A stretch of DNA of 64,000 nt, from positions 27,420,001 through 27,484,000 of the forward strand of contig NC_133024.1 in NCBI RefSeq assembly GCF_048771995.1. Direction: 5' to 3'. The notes beneath the pieces were generated by a model that was given only the letters and a program-made list of their open reading frames with translations, was not told the origin of the DNA and did not search any database. This stretch comes from Taeniopygia guttata (lineage: Eukaryota > Chordata > Aves > Passeriformes > Estrildidae). Of the stretch, positions 1 to 13,711 are shown piece after piece. The translations under genes and the position numbers were made by a program. The stretch's first letter is position 1, and the number at the start of each line of letters is the position of its first letter.

Positions 1-3000
1 TTAGTCTTAACATTATCTCCTGTAGACAAATTTCAAAACAAAATATTTTGTGGAAAAATACAAATGCTTATCAAGAAAATGTCAAAATTATTTCTTCCCT
101 GTTCCCCCCTGCCCCCACTCCCTGCTGCAGAATTTCTGTAGACTTGCTCATTTCAGTGTGGATTTATGAATAGTTTTGATTAACCCCAAATGATATTTTT
201 TCTGGACAAATAGGTTAATTATTTGCACCAATGTATTTTGTAGCTCCATTTTACAATCTTTTTCTCTGATGATCTCATCACTGTCTGTTGCCTATGACTA
301 GTTTGGTTGAAGTTTGGAGTTGAAATAAACCTATGGATGCCTTTAGGAACTTTGCTTGCTGATTTTTGTGAGTCTAAAGAAGCTCATCCTAGCCAGCTAT
401 GACATATTTAATATTTTTTTGTAGCTTCCCTTTTTGGATACAGCATAAGTTGAATTCTCAGTGGATATGGGGGAATTTACCCAAGCAGTTTTAAACATAG
501 AGAAGGGAGCTCTGTATTTCTTCCATGATAGTGCCATCAATCCAAAGATTGAGAGGGCTTTGTCTGCTGTAGTTGAGGATCTCAAGGGCTCTCTCCCTGT
601 GCAAGCAGCAAGCTATTAGTATGGTTTTTATTCTTGCCAAGATCAGTTCCTATCAAAAGTAGAGGAAATGTTGCATAGAATGCTAATCAATAAAGCATAA
701 AATACTATAAAATGTGCTTCTTTTTTCTTGGGAGTGAGAACAGTGGAGAGGAAACTCTCCATTTTTTCTTTCTCCCTTTTTTCTTCTCCTCTCTTGTATG
801 AACCCTGGGATAACTCATGAGTGGCATGGGTATGGTCTGCCATGAGGGCCAGAGCTTTGTAGGAGTAAAGCTGGAAGCAAGGCTTGCATGAATTTTTTAT
901 TGCACACAAGTTGACAGTGGTGGGCAGTGGGGTGCAGTGCTGCCAAGAAAACAGTGTGACTCTCAGGGCAGAACATGATCACAGCTGCCAACACAGATTT
1001 CATGTCCTACCCTGGTATATAAATCAGGTCTTGTACTGGCCTTTTGAATAAGATTAATTTTATTCTAGAAAGGAATGACATTTCTTCCACAGGAAAAAAA
1101 TGAGCACTCCAGCAGTCTAAATTAAATTAAAATTAAGAAAATACCATTCATGTCTGAAGAATGAAAAATAATGGCGAAAGACTAGAGTTTAAAGTAAGTA
1201 GGCTTAATGGAAATTCAGTGAGGTAACGTACAAATCTAAAACCTCAGCGAGTTCAAGGTTTCAACAATCTGCAGCCTGCTTTCCTCTTGTTGCATGTCTT
1301 CATTTTCAGTAATGAAAACAACCCACACAAATCTGCAATTCCTGTGTACATTGACAAGATGAGCCATCAATGTGCATTGTGTGCGATTTAAGAACATCTT
1401 AAGCTCCCACCCAGAACATGTGAAAATCTACACAACTAGAAACTCTCTTGCAGCTCTTGTATCCATGGCAAAATCTTGACCTTTACAGCTCACAAAAGGA
1501 ACAAAGATTCCCAGATTCCCATTTAAATTCCCCCTTCCATGTACTGAAAATATTAAAACAATCTAATCTCCTTACAATTCCCAGTAGTGCCCTTTAAATC
1601 AGCTTTTCCTTGGGAATTGAATACATATTTTCTGTAACATAAACTGAAATCTGGGAATTGTGGGCTGCCAGCAAAATATGAAGGTATGCTCAGATATATA
1701 AGATATGACAATATTTAATATGTATTAAATTTAACAGGTGCCATGATCTCCTGCGTAGATACACAATATTCAAAGGTGTACTCTAGAGAACTCTACATTC
1801 CCTGCTGGTTCTGCATTTCTGTCCTTTGCATCATATTCTTATCTTTAATCTTACCTCCCATTTCTTACAATCCAGATTCATTTTATTGAATCAACATTAT
1901 CCATGTTTTTATCAAGTTCCTAAATTACAGGCAACATATGCAACCTTAGCTCTGGCTTCCCAGAGGTGTTAGCTGGGGTAATTGCAGACTGTTTAGCTAA
2001 GCTTTGAGAGAAACAGAATAAAACTTGGATGTCACATTTCTCACCCGGTCAGAAAAGCTGTTTCTCTCACATGCTTACTATTTGCAACTTATGTGGATAA
2101 ATTATTAGAGAAAAGGTGGATGGGAAGAAAGGATATTTTTGTTTTTGTGAGAGCTCCTTAGACAGTGAAGTCATCCATTGCTGCCTTGATCAGGGATGTA
2201 AAGCATGTCAATGTGTCCATATTCTAAAATTTACACAATGTAAAAACTCTGTGAAAATGTGGTTCTTGATTGCCAGTTACAGCACCCAGACGCTGATTTC
2301 ACTGGTGCTGCAGGCTCTGTGTCCAAGCAGTGACCTTTGGTTTGTTTAATGTCTCGCCCACTCAGGCATTAATAGAAACATCATCCCCACCCGCACACGC
2401 ACAATCGCGCTCTACGTCTCCTGAGCACACAATGCACACCCTCATTCACTCAGCACTCCCACATCCACCAGTCCTTCTGCAGCTCAAGGAAGTCACAGTG
2501 AGCTTTCCTGGCCAGTTTTCAGCGAGGATCTGCCAGCTGGTGAGAAGCGGGTTCTCTGAAAGTTTGTTTTCCCTTTTCTGTCAAAGGAGGATGTTGAAAC
2601 ATCACTTATTGGGAGAGCTATATGAGAGGAAAATGTCATCATCTCAGTGGGCTAAAAAGAACAATAATTTGCTCTCTGCCTGGTTCAGTATTTTTTAAAA
2701 GGGGCAAAATTTTCCATTGATGATGCACTGTACACTGAAGGAAGGAGGCTGCACAACACAAAAAGAGAGACAATTTCAGACATAAAGAAGCTGCACGAGG
2801 TTAAAAGCTGAAAATCAGCCTATTAAAAACAGAAGAGGTAAAATAAAAACTAAACCCCTGTAAATACAGGACACTGATGATGTTCTCAGAGATCTTAAAG
2901 CCCAGAGTAACTGTTACAATATTTACAATGTAGGCTTTTCCCTAAGATAGGCCAAGGAATTGCTTGCACTTGGTGGTTCCATCAGTAGAATGGTATCTTC

Positions 3001-6000
3001 TGCTTTATCTCTAAATTAGCTGTTAGAAATACACTCCATTTTTTATTTGAAAATGTCAGCTGATGAAGTGTTTCTTGGGTAAGTGGCTTCATGGACAAGA
3101 ATATAATCTAATTTATACTCTGAGATGATCTTCTTCAGTTTCCAGTCACTTGATTTTCTTTTGCTTTTATCTGTCTTTCACTGGGTATCTTTTCCCCATC
3201 AAAATACTTCTAAGATTTGCATGACACTTAGCTTCCACTTGTATAAATTAACCAGGCTGATGTTTTCTTGCTTCAGAGAAGACCATGTCACTGAAGTTTG
3301 TATGAAATATGATGGAAATTGTTGAGTTTCCTTTCTAAACCTAACTTCCTACAATTCTGTAGTCAACAGTGCTTCAGCTGAAATCTTTCTATCAAGATGC
3401 AGTCTCATTCTAAAACATTGAAGTGTCTTTGCAAGAGGTATCTTGAACACCATACAGAACCTGTTTTTGAACCTAAAAGCAAACATGAATTAAGCATTTT
3501 TGAAACATGATAGATCATGCTCCATGATCAGAATACCTCAAAAAGAGATACTCCCATCCCACATAGTTTTCCAGCAGAGATCCAGCAGGGTACAGATATT
3601 ACTAGTTGCCTTGAGAGGAGAAAAATGTTGATCTGAGAATGCACATTATATGAGGAATGTGGAAGTGTGTAAATTCTGGATGTTGAATGCATAAGTTGTA
3701 TCCTTTGTGTGGCACTCTGGTGCTTTTGTGTGTTTCATTGGTTTATGGATAATGTGAACTGGTGAGTTCATTTACTGCTACAATGGGCTAGTTTCAGGCC
3801 TCTGCAATCCTGCTGGGAAAGGTGTCACTTATATTAGCTACCAAAAAAGAAAACCCAAAAAAAGTTAAAGCATTAAAAGTTAAAAAATTAAAGTTCCTTA
3901 ATGCTGGATCTAGCCAAGATAATTTCAGAATCAGCAACAATATTGCCAGCCATCTATGGAATAGACACACCTCTGACAGCCAGAGGTGCACTGGTCAAAT
4001 CACATTCCAAATTTATGAAGCTTTCCTCTAGAAATATGAGTGTTCCATAAAAATTTCTGTTAGCATTTTGTAATAAGGCACCAACCTCCATATATACAGC
4101 AGAGGTGCTAAACCTTCCAAGGGATTAGCTTAAGTTGACCCACAGTAATAGCATTTAGATTTTAAAAATCAATAGGACATGTATTTTAAGGACTGTAAGT
4201 TGTATGACATTTTGCAATTCTGGCACAAGAGGCCTGGTGTTTGAAAGACAAATCAGATCCAATTGAGATTGGGTATGAAGTATATGCATGCCTGTGGAGT
4301 CAGTCAACTGCTGAAGCCACTTATTTAGGCATATGGTGGAATTTCCAGTAGCTGGAGACTTTAAATCGAGCCTTTGAGCACATGGAAAGGTTTGGTATCA
4401 GGACTGGTGTAGAGGGAAATGTTTTAAATAATTTGTTTTGTCTTTATATTCTAGTAAAACCTACAAGAGAAAAGGATGCCGGGAAATTAAGCTAGCTTCA
4501 TTTGTTGGGAAAGCATAGTTCACACAGAATGAATAAAAACCCTTTGGTTATGAACTGGAAGAAGGAGAGTGAGAATAAAATGTGGAGCAAAATCTTGCTT
4601 ATTTTTATTATTTTGGTGGGGTATGCCTAGGCAGCGTAGGGTGCCTACTGTATAGAACAAATAAAATTAAAGAAAGCATGGTATAAACAGCTGTGTCCAG
4701 TGTGGTGGATATCCCTGCAAAATGGAGAAATGAAATTTATATTTGGTGGTATGAGTTGCTTCTGTCGGGTGGTTACACTGATTTTGGAGCTTGAGGAGTT
4801 GTGTGGACATAGAAGCCACAACCTGATGTCTGGCAATTCCCAACATGTTCTCACAGACCTCTCACCTGGGCATTATTTTGTGGCAGGATTTCCAGCCATT
4901 GTAAATACACCTCTGAATGAGTGTCTCACAGCCCATCAGTCACACACTGCAGATGTGTGATGGTTTCATTACAGACAACCAGAAGACAAAATGGGTACAC
5001 AACAGAATGTAATCATCTGTAACATCCTCAATGCTATTTGCTGTTGCAAACCACTGATAACCAAAAGAGCAAAACACAGATAATCACAGACTAAACCAGC
5101 AGGAATATATAGGGTATATATCGTTAGCCCTGAAATCTGATTCTCGCTGTCATAGCATATTCATATCATGATGCTGCCCTGTCAAATATCTTGTGTCTAA
5201 ATTCTACACGTTTTTCCAAAGTGGTTTTTTTTATGCTGCAAATTAGCATCTTTGCATCCCAGAACTTGGTAGTTAATGGGAAAACAATTAGAATACCATG
5301 GAGCTACACAGAAAATGGTAGCAAAATTGAGTGAGAAACTGAGATTATTGTAAAAATGAATATATATGAATTGAAACCCACAGTGAACATATTACTTGTC
5401 ATTTTGAATGACATTTGGCACTTCAAGACCTACCAGTAATTGCCTGAGCAAAGAAAGGGGATGCTGCATGCAGGGAACTCAAGAACATAGCCAGAGTGCT
5501 GAGGTAAACACAGGCATTATATTAAAGTGAATACTTCAGGAAAACCTTCCTAAGGCAGGAGAAAATGTTATATGAGGGGCTTATTAGTCAAGCAATTGGA
5601 TGTTTCCAGAACAGGAAATGTAATGGAAACGAGTACAACACTTTAAAATTAAAAATAAACCAACAAATACATCTACAAGAAATTCATATGAGCAGAAAGT
5701 TTTGTGGTTGGTATTCTGTTACACCTATCAGGACCTACGGAAGGCATAGACGTAGCAAGTCACAATGTAAATCTAGAGACAAATTCTCTGTCTAAGGAGT
5801 GTGGGTGTCCAGTTAAGAAACTTTACTGTGTATCCATTAATTATGAAAGACTTGATGCCTGTTTTCTGGGCTTACTTTCAGGGATATGCAGAAGAAATGT
5901 TTGTTAGCCAGTATTTTCAGTGTTCCCATTGTCTGCCTGACAACATATGTTAAAGTAGGAGTAAAAATTACAGAATCATCTTTGGTTGATCTTGAATATT

Positions 6001-8810
6001 ACCTAGCACAGAGGCTGCCAACAAGCTAAGAGGTTATTGGCAGAGTTACAAAAAACTGTAGGCCTCTACAGGATTTAAGATCAAAGTTGCAAACCTAAAG
6101 GGTTTAGATATTTTTTTTTTCAGTGACTTTAGTAGCCTGTGGTTGAGTTATAGCATATCCGTTGCAAATCTTTTCTGTTTTGATGTAAGGTGTTTTTCTA
6201 ATGGAAAATCCCTTATGTCTCCCAGTAGGTGATTTCATTGTTTAATTAGAAATCCTTTCCAGTCCAAATTTGTAACTCTCATAGTCTTTTCTTGCTAAAC
6301 TAAAGAGCTCTTTCTTATTAGGCACCTCTTCCCCATATACGTATTTGTAGTTAATGTTCAAATCTCATCTCAAAACATCTATTGGATAAGGTAGGTTTTC
6401 ATTTCTTCCTCTCTCACTATACAGCAGATATTCCTGACCTCATATTAGTAATTAAATTATTTTCTGCAATTTTTTTTGTAATTCATTCCAATTTTGACCA
6501 TTCTGTCATGGGTGTAGATGCCAGAACTAGAACCATTGCTCCAATCACAATACTTTAGCTGTGGGTATAAACTGTTTGGCTGCCCATTTCTCTGCAGAAA
6601 ATAGAAAGACGAGAGACACACAGTTGTGTAGGCAACTCCAGGAAGCAAAGCAGAAGTGCCTAATCTCCAGTCCTCCAAGGTGCCTCTGGGAAAAGCCATC
6701 CTCTTGTCAAAGATGGTAAAGGGAGCCTAGAGACACCAGCTTCCCTAAGTTGAGGTTAACCTTAGTAAGAAACCTCAGAGCTAAAAATTGCTTAGCCCAT
6801 ATTGTCACTACATGATTATCAGTGTGTAGACAGATTTTCTCAGCCAGATGATTCAGACAGAACCAGATTTACTCTTTGGCCATGAACCAGGTTCCTGGTT
6901 CAAGAACTTTCCTGACAGTTTTTCATGTGGGATGTTATTCTGATTCATGTTTGGTCTGCAGCAATAATTCAGTCCCTCCATACAGTAATTTTATGCTATT
7001 CTAGCTTATGTTCTTGGAAGATCTCAAAAATGCTATAAATATTCATTGATTTACATTCAGGATGATCTAAGGAAGAAAGTAAATGTATCTGCCTTAATAA
7101 AATTCTTCTGAGTCTTGTTTTAATATTACATGTGAGGTCAGTTTCCGAGACGGAAATAGAGCCAGCTTCTCAAGCAAACTACTGAGTCCATCATATCTCT
7201 CTACTAGATATTAGAATTATTGTACTCTGCACTGAAAATTCCTCTCCTCCTTTGTCTGTGTAAGTAGCCAGCCCTATTGCTCTAGTACACAAATACTTGG
7301 CTATATGCTGGAAAGGAATCTCCAAGTATGTGTTGAATGTGACTCCTTTTTTCAACAGCAGGTTTTTCTCCCTCTCAGCATTCAAAAGAAGAAGGAAATG
7401 TGGAAATAACGTCCCCAAAAGCATAATGGAATATTCCTGGTTCATCCATTTCTCCTTTTGAGCCACGCCCCCTTGGCTTGCAGAGGAAAAACTTCAAAAG
7501 GAGAGGGTAGGGGGTTCTTTTTCAGTATGTTTGTCTAAGCTGTGGTCCTTCATGCTATGAGAAACCTCTCAAGCAGCTTCAGCAAGAATCCTCTTTCTGC
7601 TCCCTTCCACATCCTCCTTTATTCCTACGTCCTCCTCCCCCTCCTCACTTTCTTTCATGTGGATCAAGGCCTGGAAAATGACAAGCCTCTTGATTAATAG
7701 ATACAGAAAGTCTTCTTATGTAATTTATTTGCTTTCTGCACCTGACTAGAATCACTAGGTTTATCTGGAAAAGAAAATATATCGTCCTTCCTGACTCCAA
7801 GTGGCAGCAGAGAGAGCTGAGCATGTGATATCAAGCTGCGCATGGAAAGCAAACAAAACGCCATTTCTGTATTTTGTAAGCATCTCAGGTCATAAAAGTG
7901 TCAGCACGCTATATTTCTTGCTGGGATCCTCTCTGTTTTATTATCTGAGCCCTTTCCATTGTGTTGAATGTGCAAGGAGAGTCTCCAAAGCAGGCAACAT
8001 CTGTTTCCCTGCCATGTTTTTGATAATCAGCTCCATATTCCTTGCAAGTCTCTCGCTCACATATTCCAATCAAACTCAATGGGGGCTTCAACAGTGAGGA
8101 CACTTCCTTATCTCCCTTCCCCAGACTCTCCATCTATCATTCTCACATGCTGGCTCACTAAATGCTGATGCAAGAGGACTGTTCTTACACTTGGGTAACA
8201 CACTCATAACCTCTCCAATTTGTTTTGTTTGCTTAAGTCTAATTGCTGTAAGGATGCCTGCCTCTTGGTCCTTGGTGGGGGAGAGGTCAGAGGAAGGAGG
8301 CAGGTTCCCAACTGACTGATTTTCGCTTTGGTACCTGTGGAGAACAGTTTTCTAACGCAGTTTTAGATGTGTTTCCCAGTTTCCTTCCCTCAAGGGAAAG
8401 TTTCTTCCCCTCTTTCTCAGTTCCCAGTTGCTAAATCTATCTGTCCTTTGCCAAGAGATCTGTTTTAGCATTTATGCTGGAATTTCAATCTGCAGATGGG
8501 GATTCTGCCAATAGGAATCAATTAAATCAATTGTCTTTTGCCTGTGGTATTGCACTTAGAGGATACCTGGCACATCGAGATTTGGGAAGGCAGAAATGTA
8601 AGTTACATTGAACTATGAGTTGTTTCTCCAGTGATGTTTTGTATTCACTTTCACAGAATCTGTTTGTGTCCTTGTGCAGAACAGCATTGAACAGTCATAG
8701 GGTGATGCAACCATTGTTGCAGCTGAGATAACAGAAGTGGCATTCTGTACAAGAGAATTGTATTTATTTATTTAAACTGTAGATTTCCACCACCACAGGT
8801 TACCCATCTG
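1..8810. other. Gene-poor intergenic DNA
   Basis: I see no convincing exon, RNA gene or recognisable transposon here. Open frames are short, overlap on both strands, and resemble no protein I know. The base composition is AT-rich and typical of avian intergenic sequence. By synteny with mammals this would lie on the WARS2 side of HAO2, but nothing in the sequence confirms that. Confidence 0.55.
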
Positions 8811-8874
8811 TCCATCCATCCATCCATCCATCCATCCATCCATCCATCCATCCATCCATCCATCCATCCATCCA
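8811..8874. repeat. (TCCA)16 microsatellite
   Basis: Sixteen uninterrupted copies of the tetranucleotide TCCA. Perfect tetranucleotide arrays of this length are usually polymorphic in copy number. No gene lies nearby. Confidence 0.97.
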
Positions 8875-11800
8875 CAACATGGCATGGCAAAACATCCCAA
8901 AATATCTCCTAGATCTGGCGGAGACTGGACTTCATACTTGCCTTGATTCTTGACAGTTCCTCTTGCAGCTTGATTAATAGGTGTGTGAAAGAGATCAAGG
9001 GTTCAGCAGGTCAATAACAGTACCAAACTGACTCCATGATGAAAGGCCACAAGGACTGAATAAAGAAGAAAAACAAAAGAGAGTGGCTCCTTGCAGAGTA
9101 CCTGTCACTAAAGATGACTGCAGGAAACAAAAGATAAGGGTGAGGAAAAGTGGGAAGAAGAGATGGATGGACATAGCTCAGGTAGGAGCCAGACATGGAA
9201 GACCCCAGTCTTTGTTGGTGGGCCCACAGAGCAAGCTGTGAGTGCAAAGGCAGACTGTTGTGAGAAATTGCAGTGCTCAGGCAGCTGCAAAACAGGAGTG
9301 TCCTAGAAAGGGGGTAGGAATTCCTGAGGAATAAAAGGTGGGGGAGAAGAAAGGGAGCTGCAGTAAAATGGGTTACTGGGAGAGTCAGAAGGTGCAGGGT
9401 ATGAATAGTCTGAATGGGAATCATCGACAGGGAGAAAGAAATAAAAACGAGTGATCAGGAAGAGAAGGAGGCAATAGAAAATTGTGGTGGAGGAGAGTCA
9501 CAGACTGCTGTGTAGGAAAAAGAGAAAGGACAGGTGAGGAAAGAAGTTAAAGAGTGTGAGTGAACATGGGGGTGCCCATAAAAGGCAGAAAGAGAAGGGG
9601 GAGCAGAGATCACAGCAGAAACTTCCAGTCAGGGATCCAGTAACAGAACACACAATACCACAGCTGAGGTTACTCATCCACAGCCTTTGCTTATGTTTCA
9701 TGCACCCTTCATTTATTAGATTTTTTCTTTTTTTTTAATATGAATGCTACCTTCCCTACCTTCATGATCAGAAATATATTTACATAATATATAATTTCCT
9801 GTTTTTCTAAACACTGTATAGAATTTTTTGTGTTATTTTCATATTAAAATACTTATGTGTGATTGGATGCATACTTATGTATGATTGGAGCTAGCTAAAA
9901 TTATTTCCTAGGCTGGCTTCTTAATTCCAATTCCACTACATAAAAGTGTGAATGGCCTCATTAGTTTTATTGGTATAATTTGCCATAATGTTTTCAATAG
10001 GTTCATTGGGAAATTTATAGTATTAGACTGTTCTATTTAATACAGTATTTTAAAAAAGGCATAATAATTTGCTTTACCCTTTAATAAAATACACAGCAGC
10101 AAGTCTGCATTAATTAAACAAAAGATTTCAGCTTGAAAGTGAATCATCACCTACAGAAAGTACTTAAATAAAGCATTGCAGTTATCTTGAATTAAAATTT
10201 GAGGGGGGGTGGGTGGGATGTCCTGTCTTTCCCTGTTCCTTTAAAACCACAGGATAGGAAAAACAGCATGAGAAACCTTGGATTGGATATCTGGACACAA
10301 AAAGCCTTTGGGAGGACACTGCACTTCTGAAATGGGAGCTGGGAGAGAAGGTGGCTGTGTGTGTCGCTTTCCAAAGGCTGTTCATCTGAACATTCAACTA
10401 GAGGCTCTTGAGCATGAATTAGTAAAATTTGTGAAGGCATTCACTCTCATTGCAGAAGAAACCACATATCTAGACAGTATCAGGAACTGAATGAGATTAG
10501 AGGGAAATGTGGATCCTGTTACTGTGAGTCAGTGACTTCAGTTTTCATTCATGGATATTTCAGATGTGCTCGCCAGGAAACACAATCCAATAAAAGGCAA
10601 TGTACTGTGCAGTGGTACAAGGAGAGTTGATTGCAAGACAGATTGACTCAGGGCTTAGCTCTGCAATGGGTGTAAAAGCAAGAGCCAAGGAATATTGAAA
10701 TTCCAAGTGCAGTTTGGCCTCAACTTGTATGTGGTCCCGTACACAATATAAAGATGCCACAAGCTTTTGCCCTGACTTGATCTCATGTCCTTGACCTTCC
10801 CAGTTTCCTCCCTCCTACTTTGACAACCCTTCTGCCCTTTCTGCTTCATTGGGGAACCTCTGTCTTGCCCTGCGTTCTACACAGCTTTCTGCAATGCTCC
10901 TCCCCACCCAGGAAGTTTACAGCCTTCCTCAACACTTTGTTGTCCCTTCATCTTTTTGTCCTTTATGGGTTTCTGTGTCAAGTTTGCACCAAGAGGCAGT
11001 TGCAGTGCTTTAACTGGGAGATGTCAGATCAGCAGTTCAAGTGCCTGGGCCTGGCTGTTGATTAATATTTAGGGTAAATGCAGGCTATGATTTTTTTTTG
11101 CAGTCAAGTTCCCCATTCCATTTGAAAATGCAGTTTTTATTGAGTGTGCATGATTGAGAACAGCAGAAATAAATCTGGAAAACCTGAGAAAACCAATTAT
11201 AATGTTATTAAAAAAAATAAAGTATTGCGTCTAATTTCTATTCTACTTTAAAATATTTGCTCATAAGTCCTATGTGTCTGTCATTTGTGGTGCAGCATCA
11301 CACGATCTGCCAGACAAACTAATTCAGACTGGGAGAAAAGCTCTAGCCATGTTTGGCAGTTGAGTGTGTACCACCTCATGAGCTGTGCCACTTGAGGATG
11401 GGCTCCTGGCAAACTTTCTGTGCTTTTGATCTTGCCTTCTGCTGCAGTTGCCTCCCCACACCATATACATCATTTCACTGCATAAATCCAGTGCTGTCTT
11501 TGGGCCTTGATGCTGTGCATCTGAGCTCACCTGTCAAAGGATAAGTAGCAAGATCTGTGGTATGGAAACATGAAGAGAAAGTAGACTTTGTCAGACAGAA
11601 GCTTTTAAAATAGATTTCAGTAGTGTGTGAGATGAATGGGAAGAGTGAGGGCAGTAGGTGGAGCAAATATGACATGAGAACTTTAACACAGAACCAGCTT
11701 CAAATGTGCCTTACATGGCCCCCTGATTATCCCCTGCTCCTGCACTGCAGGAAGCCAGTCCCACTGCCTCCTATTTTGTCCCTTCTCCAGGTCACCAATG

Positions 11801-12815
11801 CAAGCATATCACCTTCCCATTCTTCCTGTTCTCACCTCATCTGGCTTCCACCTGCCTGAGGTCAGTGAGATGAATCAGAGCAGCCTTCAAGCAGTTTTAG
11901 CTTTTAGGAGGCACTTGCAGGCAGCGAGACTGGGGAGTGCTAAGAGTGCTTTGCTGCTAAGGTTCCACAGTGCTGAGCTGCTTTGTCCTGTCTCTTTTTT
12001 TGGATTGTGTCAATCATTTTGTAACTCTAGACTCAGGCCTTTGGTTTTAGTAGCACAATTTTAAATGCTTTGTCAATAACAGGCAATCTGAAAACTGCCT
12101 GAAAATCGGCTTACAGTCTATAGCTCTCCAGAATTTTGCAGAACACATTGCACACTGAACATTAATGCTGATATTTTCTAGATCTTTTGGGCAAGAGGGT
12201 GAGGTTCAAGTTTCTCATGTCTGCAGGGATAAGGGTACTACCCCAAGGTGATGGGAATAGAGAAAGCCCAAGAATCAGAGAGTAGGTCACTGGGTGACAA
12301 AATGAAATCCTACTTGGGAAAAGATAAAAACCAATACATATGGGGAAAATTAACTAAAGCACATTATTCACCAAGGGAGCCATGGAAATATGTAGACTAC
12401 GAAAAAGACCTAAATTGGAGAGAAGTCTGTAAATTAGATGTGAGTTTCAAATGTGTCAGCAATGGAGTTTGGGATGCACACAAATGATACCACATGGGAG
12501 AACATGAGAGTAAACCCACCCTCTAAATGCTTGGTGTGCCCACAGCTGAAAGTTTCAGGGACTTTGAAGTCAGTGGAGTTGTGCCAATGAACACCAGCTG
12601 AGTGTCTGCCTGTTGGGTTTGTTGTAGTAGCATCTTTAGAGATCATTGTTGACAAATTGGGTGAATCCACTCAAAAGGAACAGAAGTTATGACTCAGATG
12701 GCAAAGCCCACACCTGTAAATGTGTATATATATATATATCATACTAAGGATGTTTGTAGAATGGTTGGTCTTTGCATAGATTTGTGTAAAAACAAAGGTC
12801 TGTGAACAAACACGG
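8875..12815. other. Intergenic DNA, no feature seen
   Basis: The open frames here are short and low-complexity. One frame on the - strand around 9011-9424 is long only because the + strand is rich in G and A, and it has no protein-like character. No transposon could be recognised. Confidence 0.5.
12725..12739. repeat. Short (TA)n run
   Basis: About seven TA dinucleotides in a row, just before the low-copy repeat block that begins at 12816. Confidence 0.85.
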
Positions 12816-13711
12816 GTGTGGGAGCAATGTTGGGGCAGTGTCCTGTTCCCTTGGCATGTCTTTTCTAGTTGCAGTGTTCCTGGAGCTCTGGGCTTTATGG
12901 TTTTTTCAAGCCTAACCCTAAGCAGAGCAGTAAAAGTAGCCTTTTGCTGAGGTGCCCAGCACATAGGTTGTGCCAAGAAGAAAGGTGTGGAGGGAGCAAA
13001 CTTTGGGCAGTGGAATGTTCTTTTTTTTTCAGTGCAATGGACCAAACCTTGCCAAAATGATACTCACTGAAATCCCAAAATCTGAGAATTAAGTGAAACA
13101 AAGAGACTGGAAAAGAAATTGATTAAATTAAACACTAAAAAACCCAAACAACAACAACAACAAAAAATCAGAAGTGAAAATAATAAAAAGGAATGGGATG
13201 ACATGAAGTGCAGGGAAATGGGCTGAACAGTGCTGAATTGGTCCTCATTGAAATTGTAATATTTCATTTCCTTTCAAGAAATAAAGAATTTCATTTTGCG
13301 AACGGAAGTGAAATCTCAAAGTCAGAGAAAAAAATGAAACAAACTGATGGGGATGTACTTAAAATGAAAGGAAATTCAGTGGAGAGAAAAAAAAATCTGA
13401 AAAGAAGTGATTGTAATCAAATGTAAGGAGATGACATGGAGTGCACCAGCTTGGATGCCTTTTGTAACTGGAATGTCCCTGGAGCTCTAGGCTTTGTCAT
13501 GTTCTCAAGCCTAATCTGAAGTGTAACCCTAAGCCTGTGTGCATCATTAAATGACACCTTTTGTTAAGGTGCCAAGCACATGGGTGACGCTGAGCAGAAA
13601 GGTGTGGAAAGAGCAATATTGGGGCAGTGCTGTTCTCCCCTTGGCCTATCTTTTGTAGTTGCAGTGTCCCTGGACCTCTAGGGTTTTTGCATTTCTCAAG
13701 CCTAACCCTAA
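12816..13711. repeat. Nested low-copy tandem repeat block
   Basis: A unit of about 170-190 bases occurs at 12816-12984, again at about 13450-13601, and partly at 13602-13711; a start fragment lies at 12985-13021. Landmarks are GTGTGG..GAGCAA, then a GGGCAGTG motif, then CCTGGA-CTCT (starting 12879, 13478 and 13669), then TCAAGCCTAA. Between the copies, a second motif set is duplicated at an offset of about 236 bases: GAAATC-CAAA at 13070 and 13309, and GATGACATG near 13197 and 13431. Copies differ by point changes and small indels, so the block is old. I do not recognise the repeat family. Confidence 0.75.

Noticed and set aside
8811..8874. CRISPR-like array
   Set aside because: The period is four bases with no spacers; it is a simple microsatellite.
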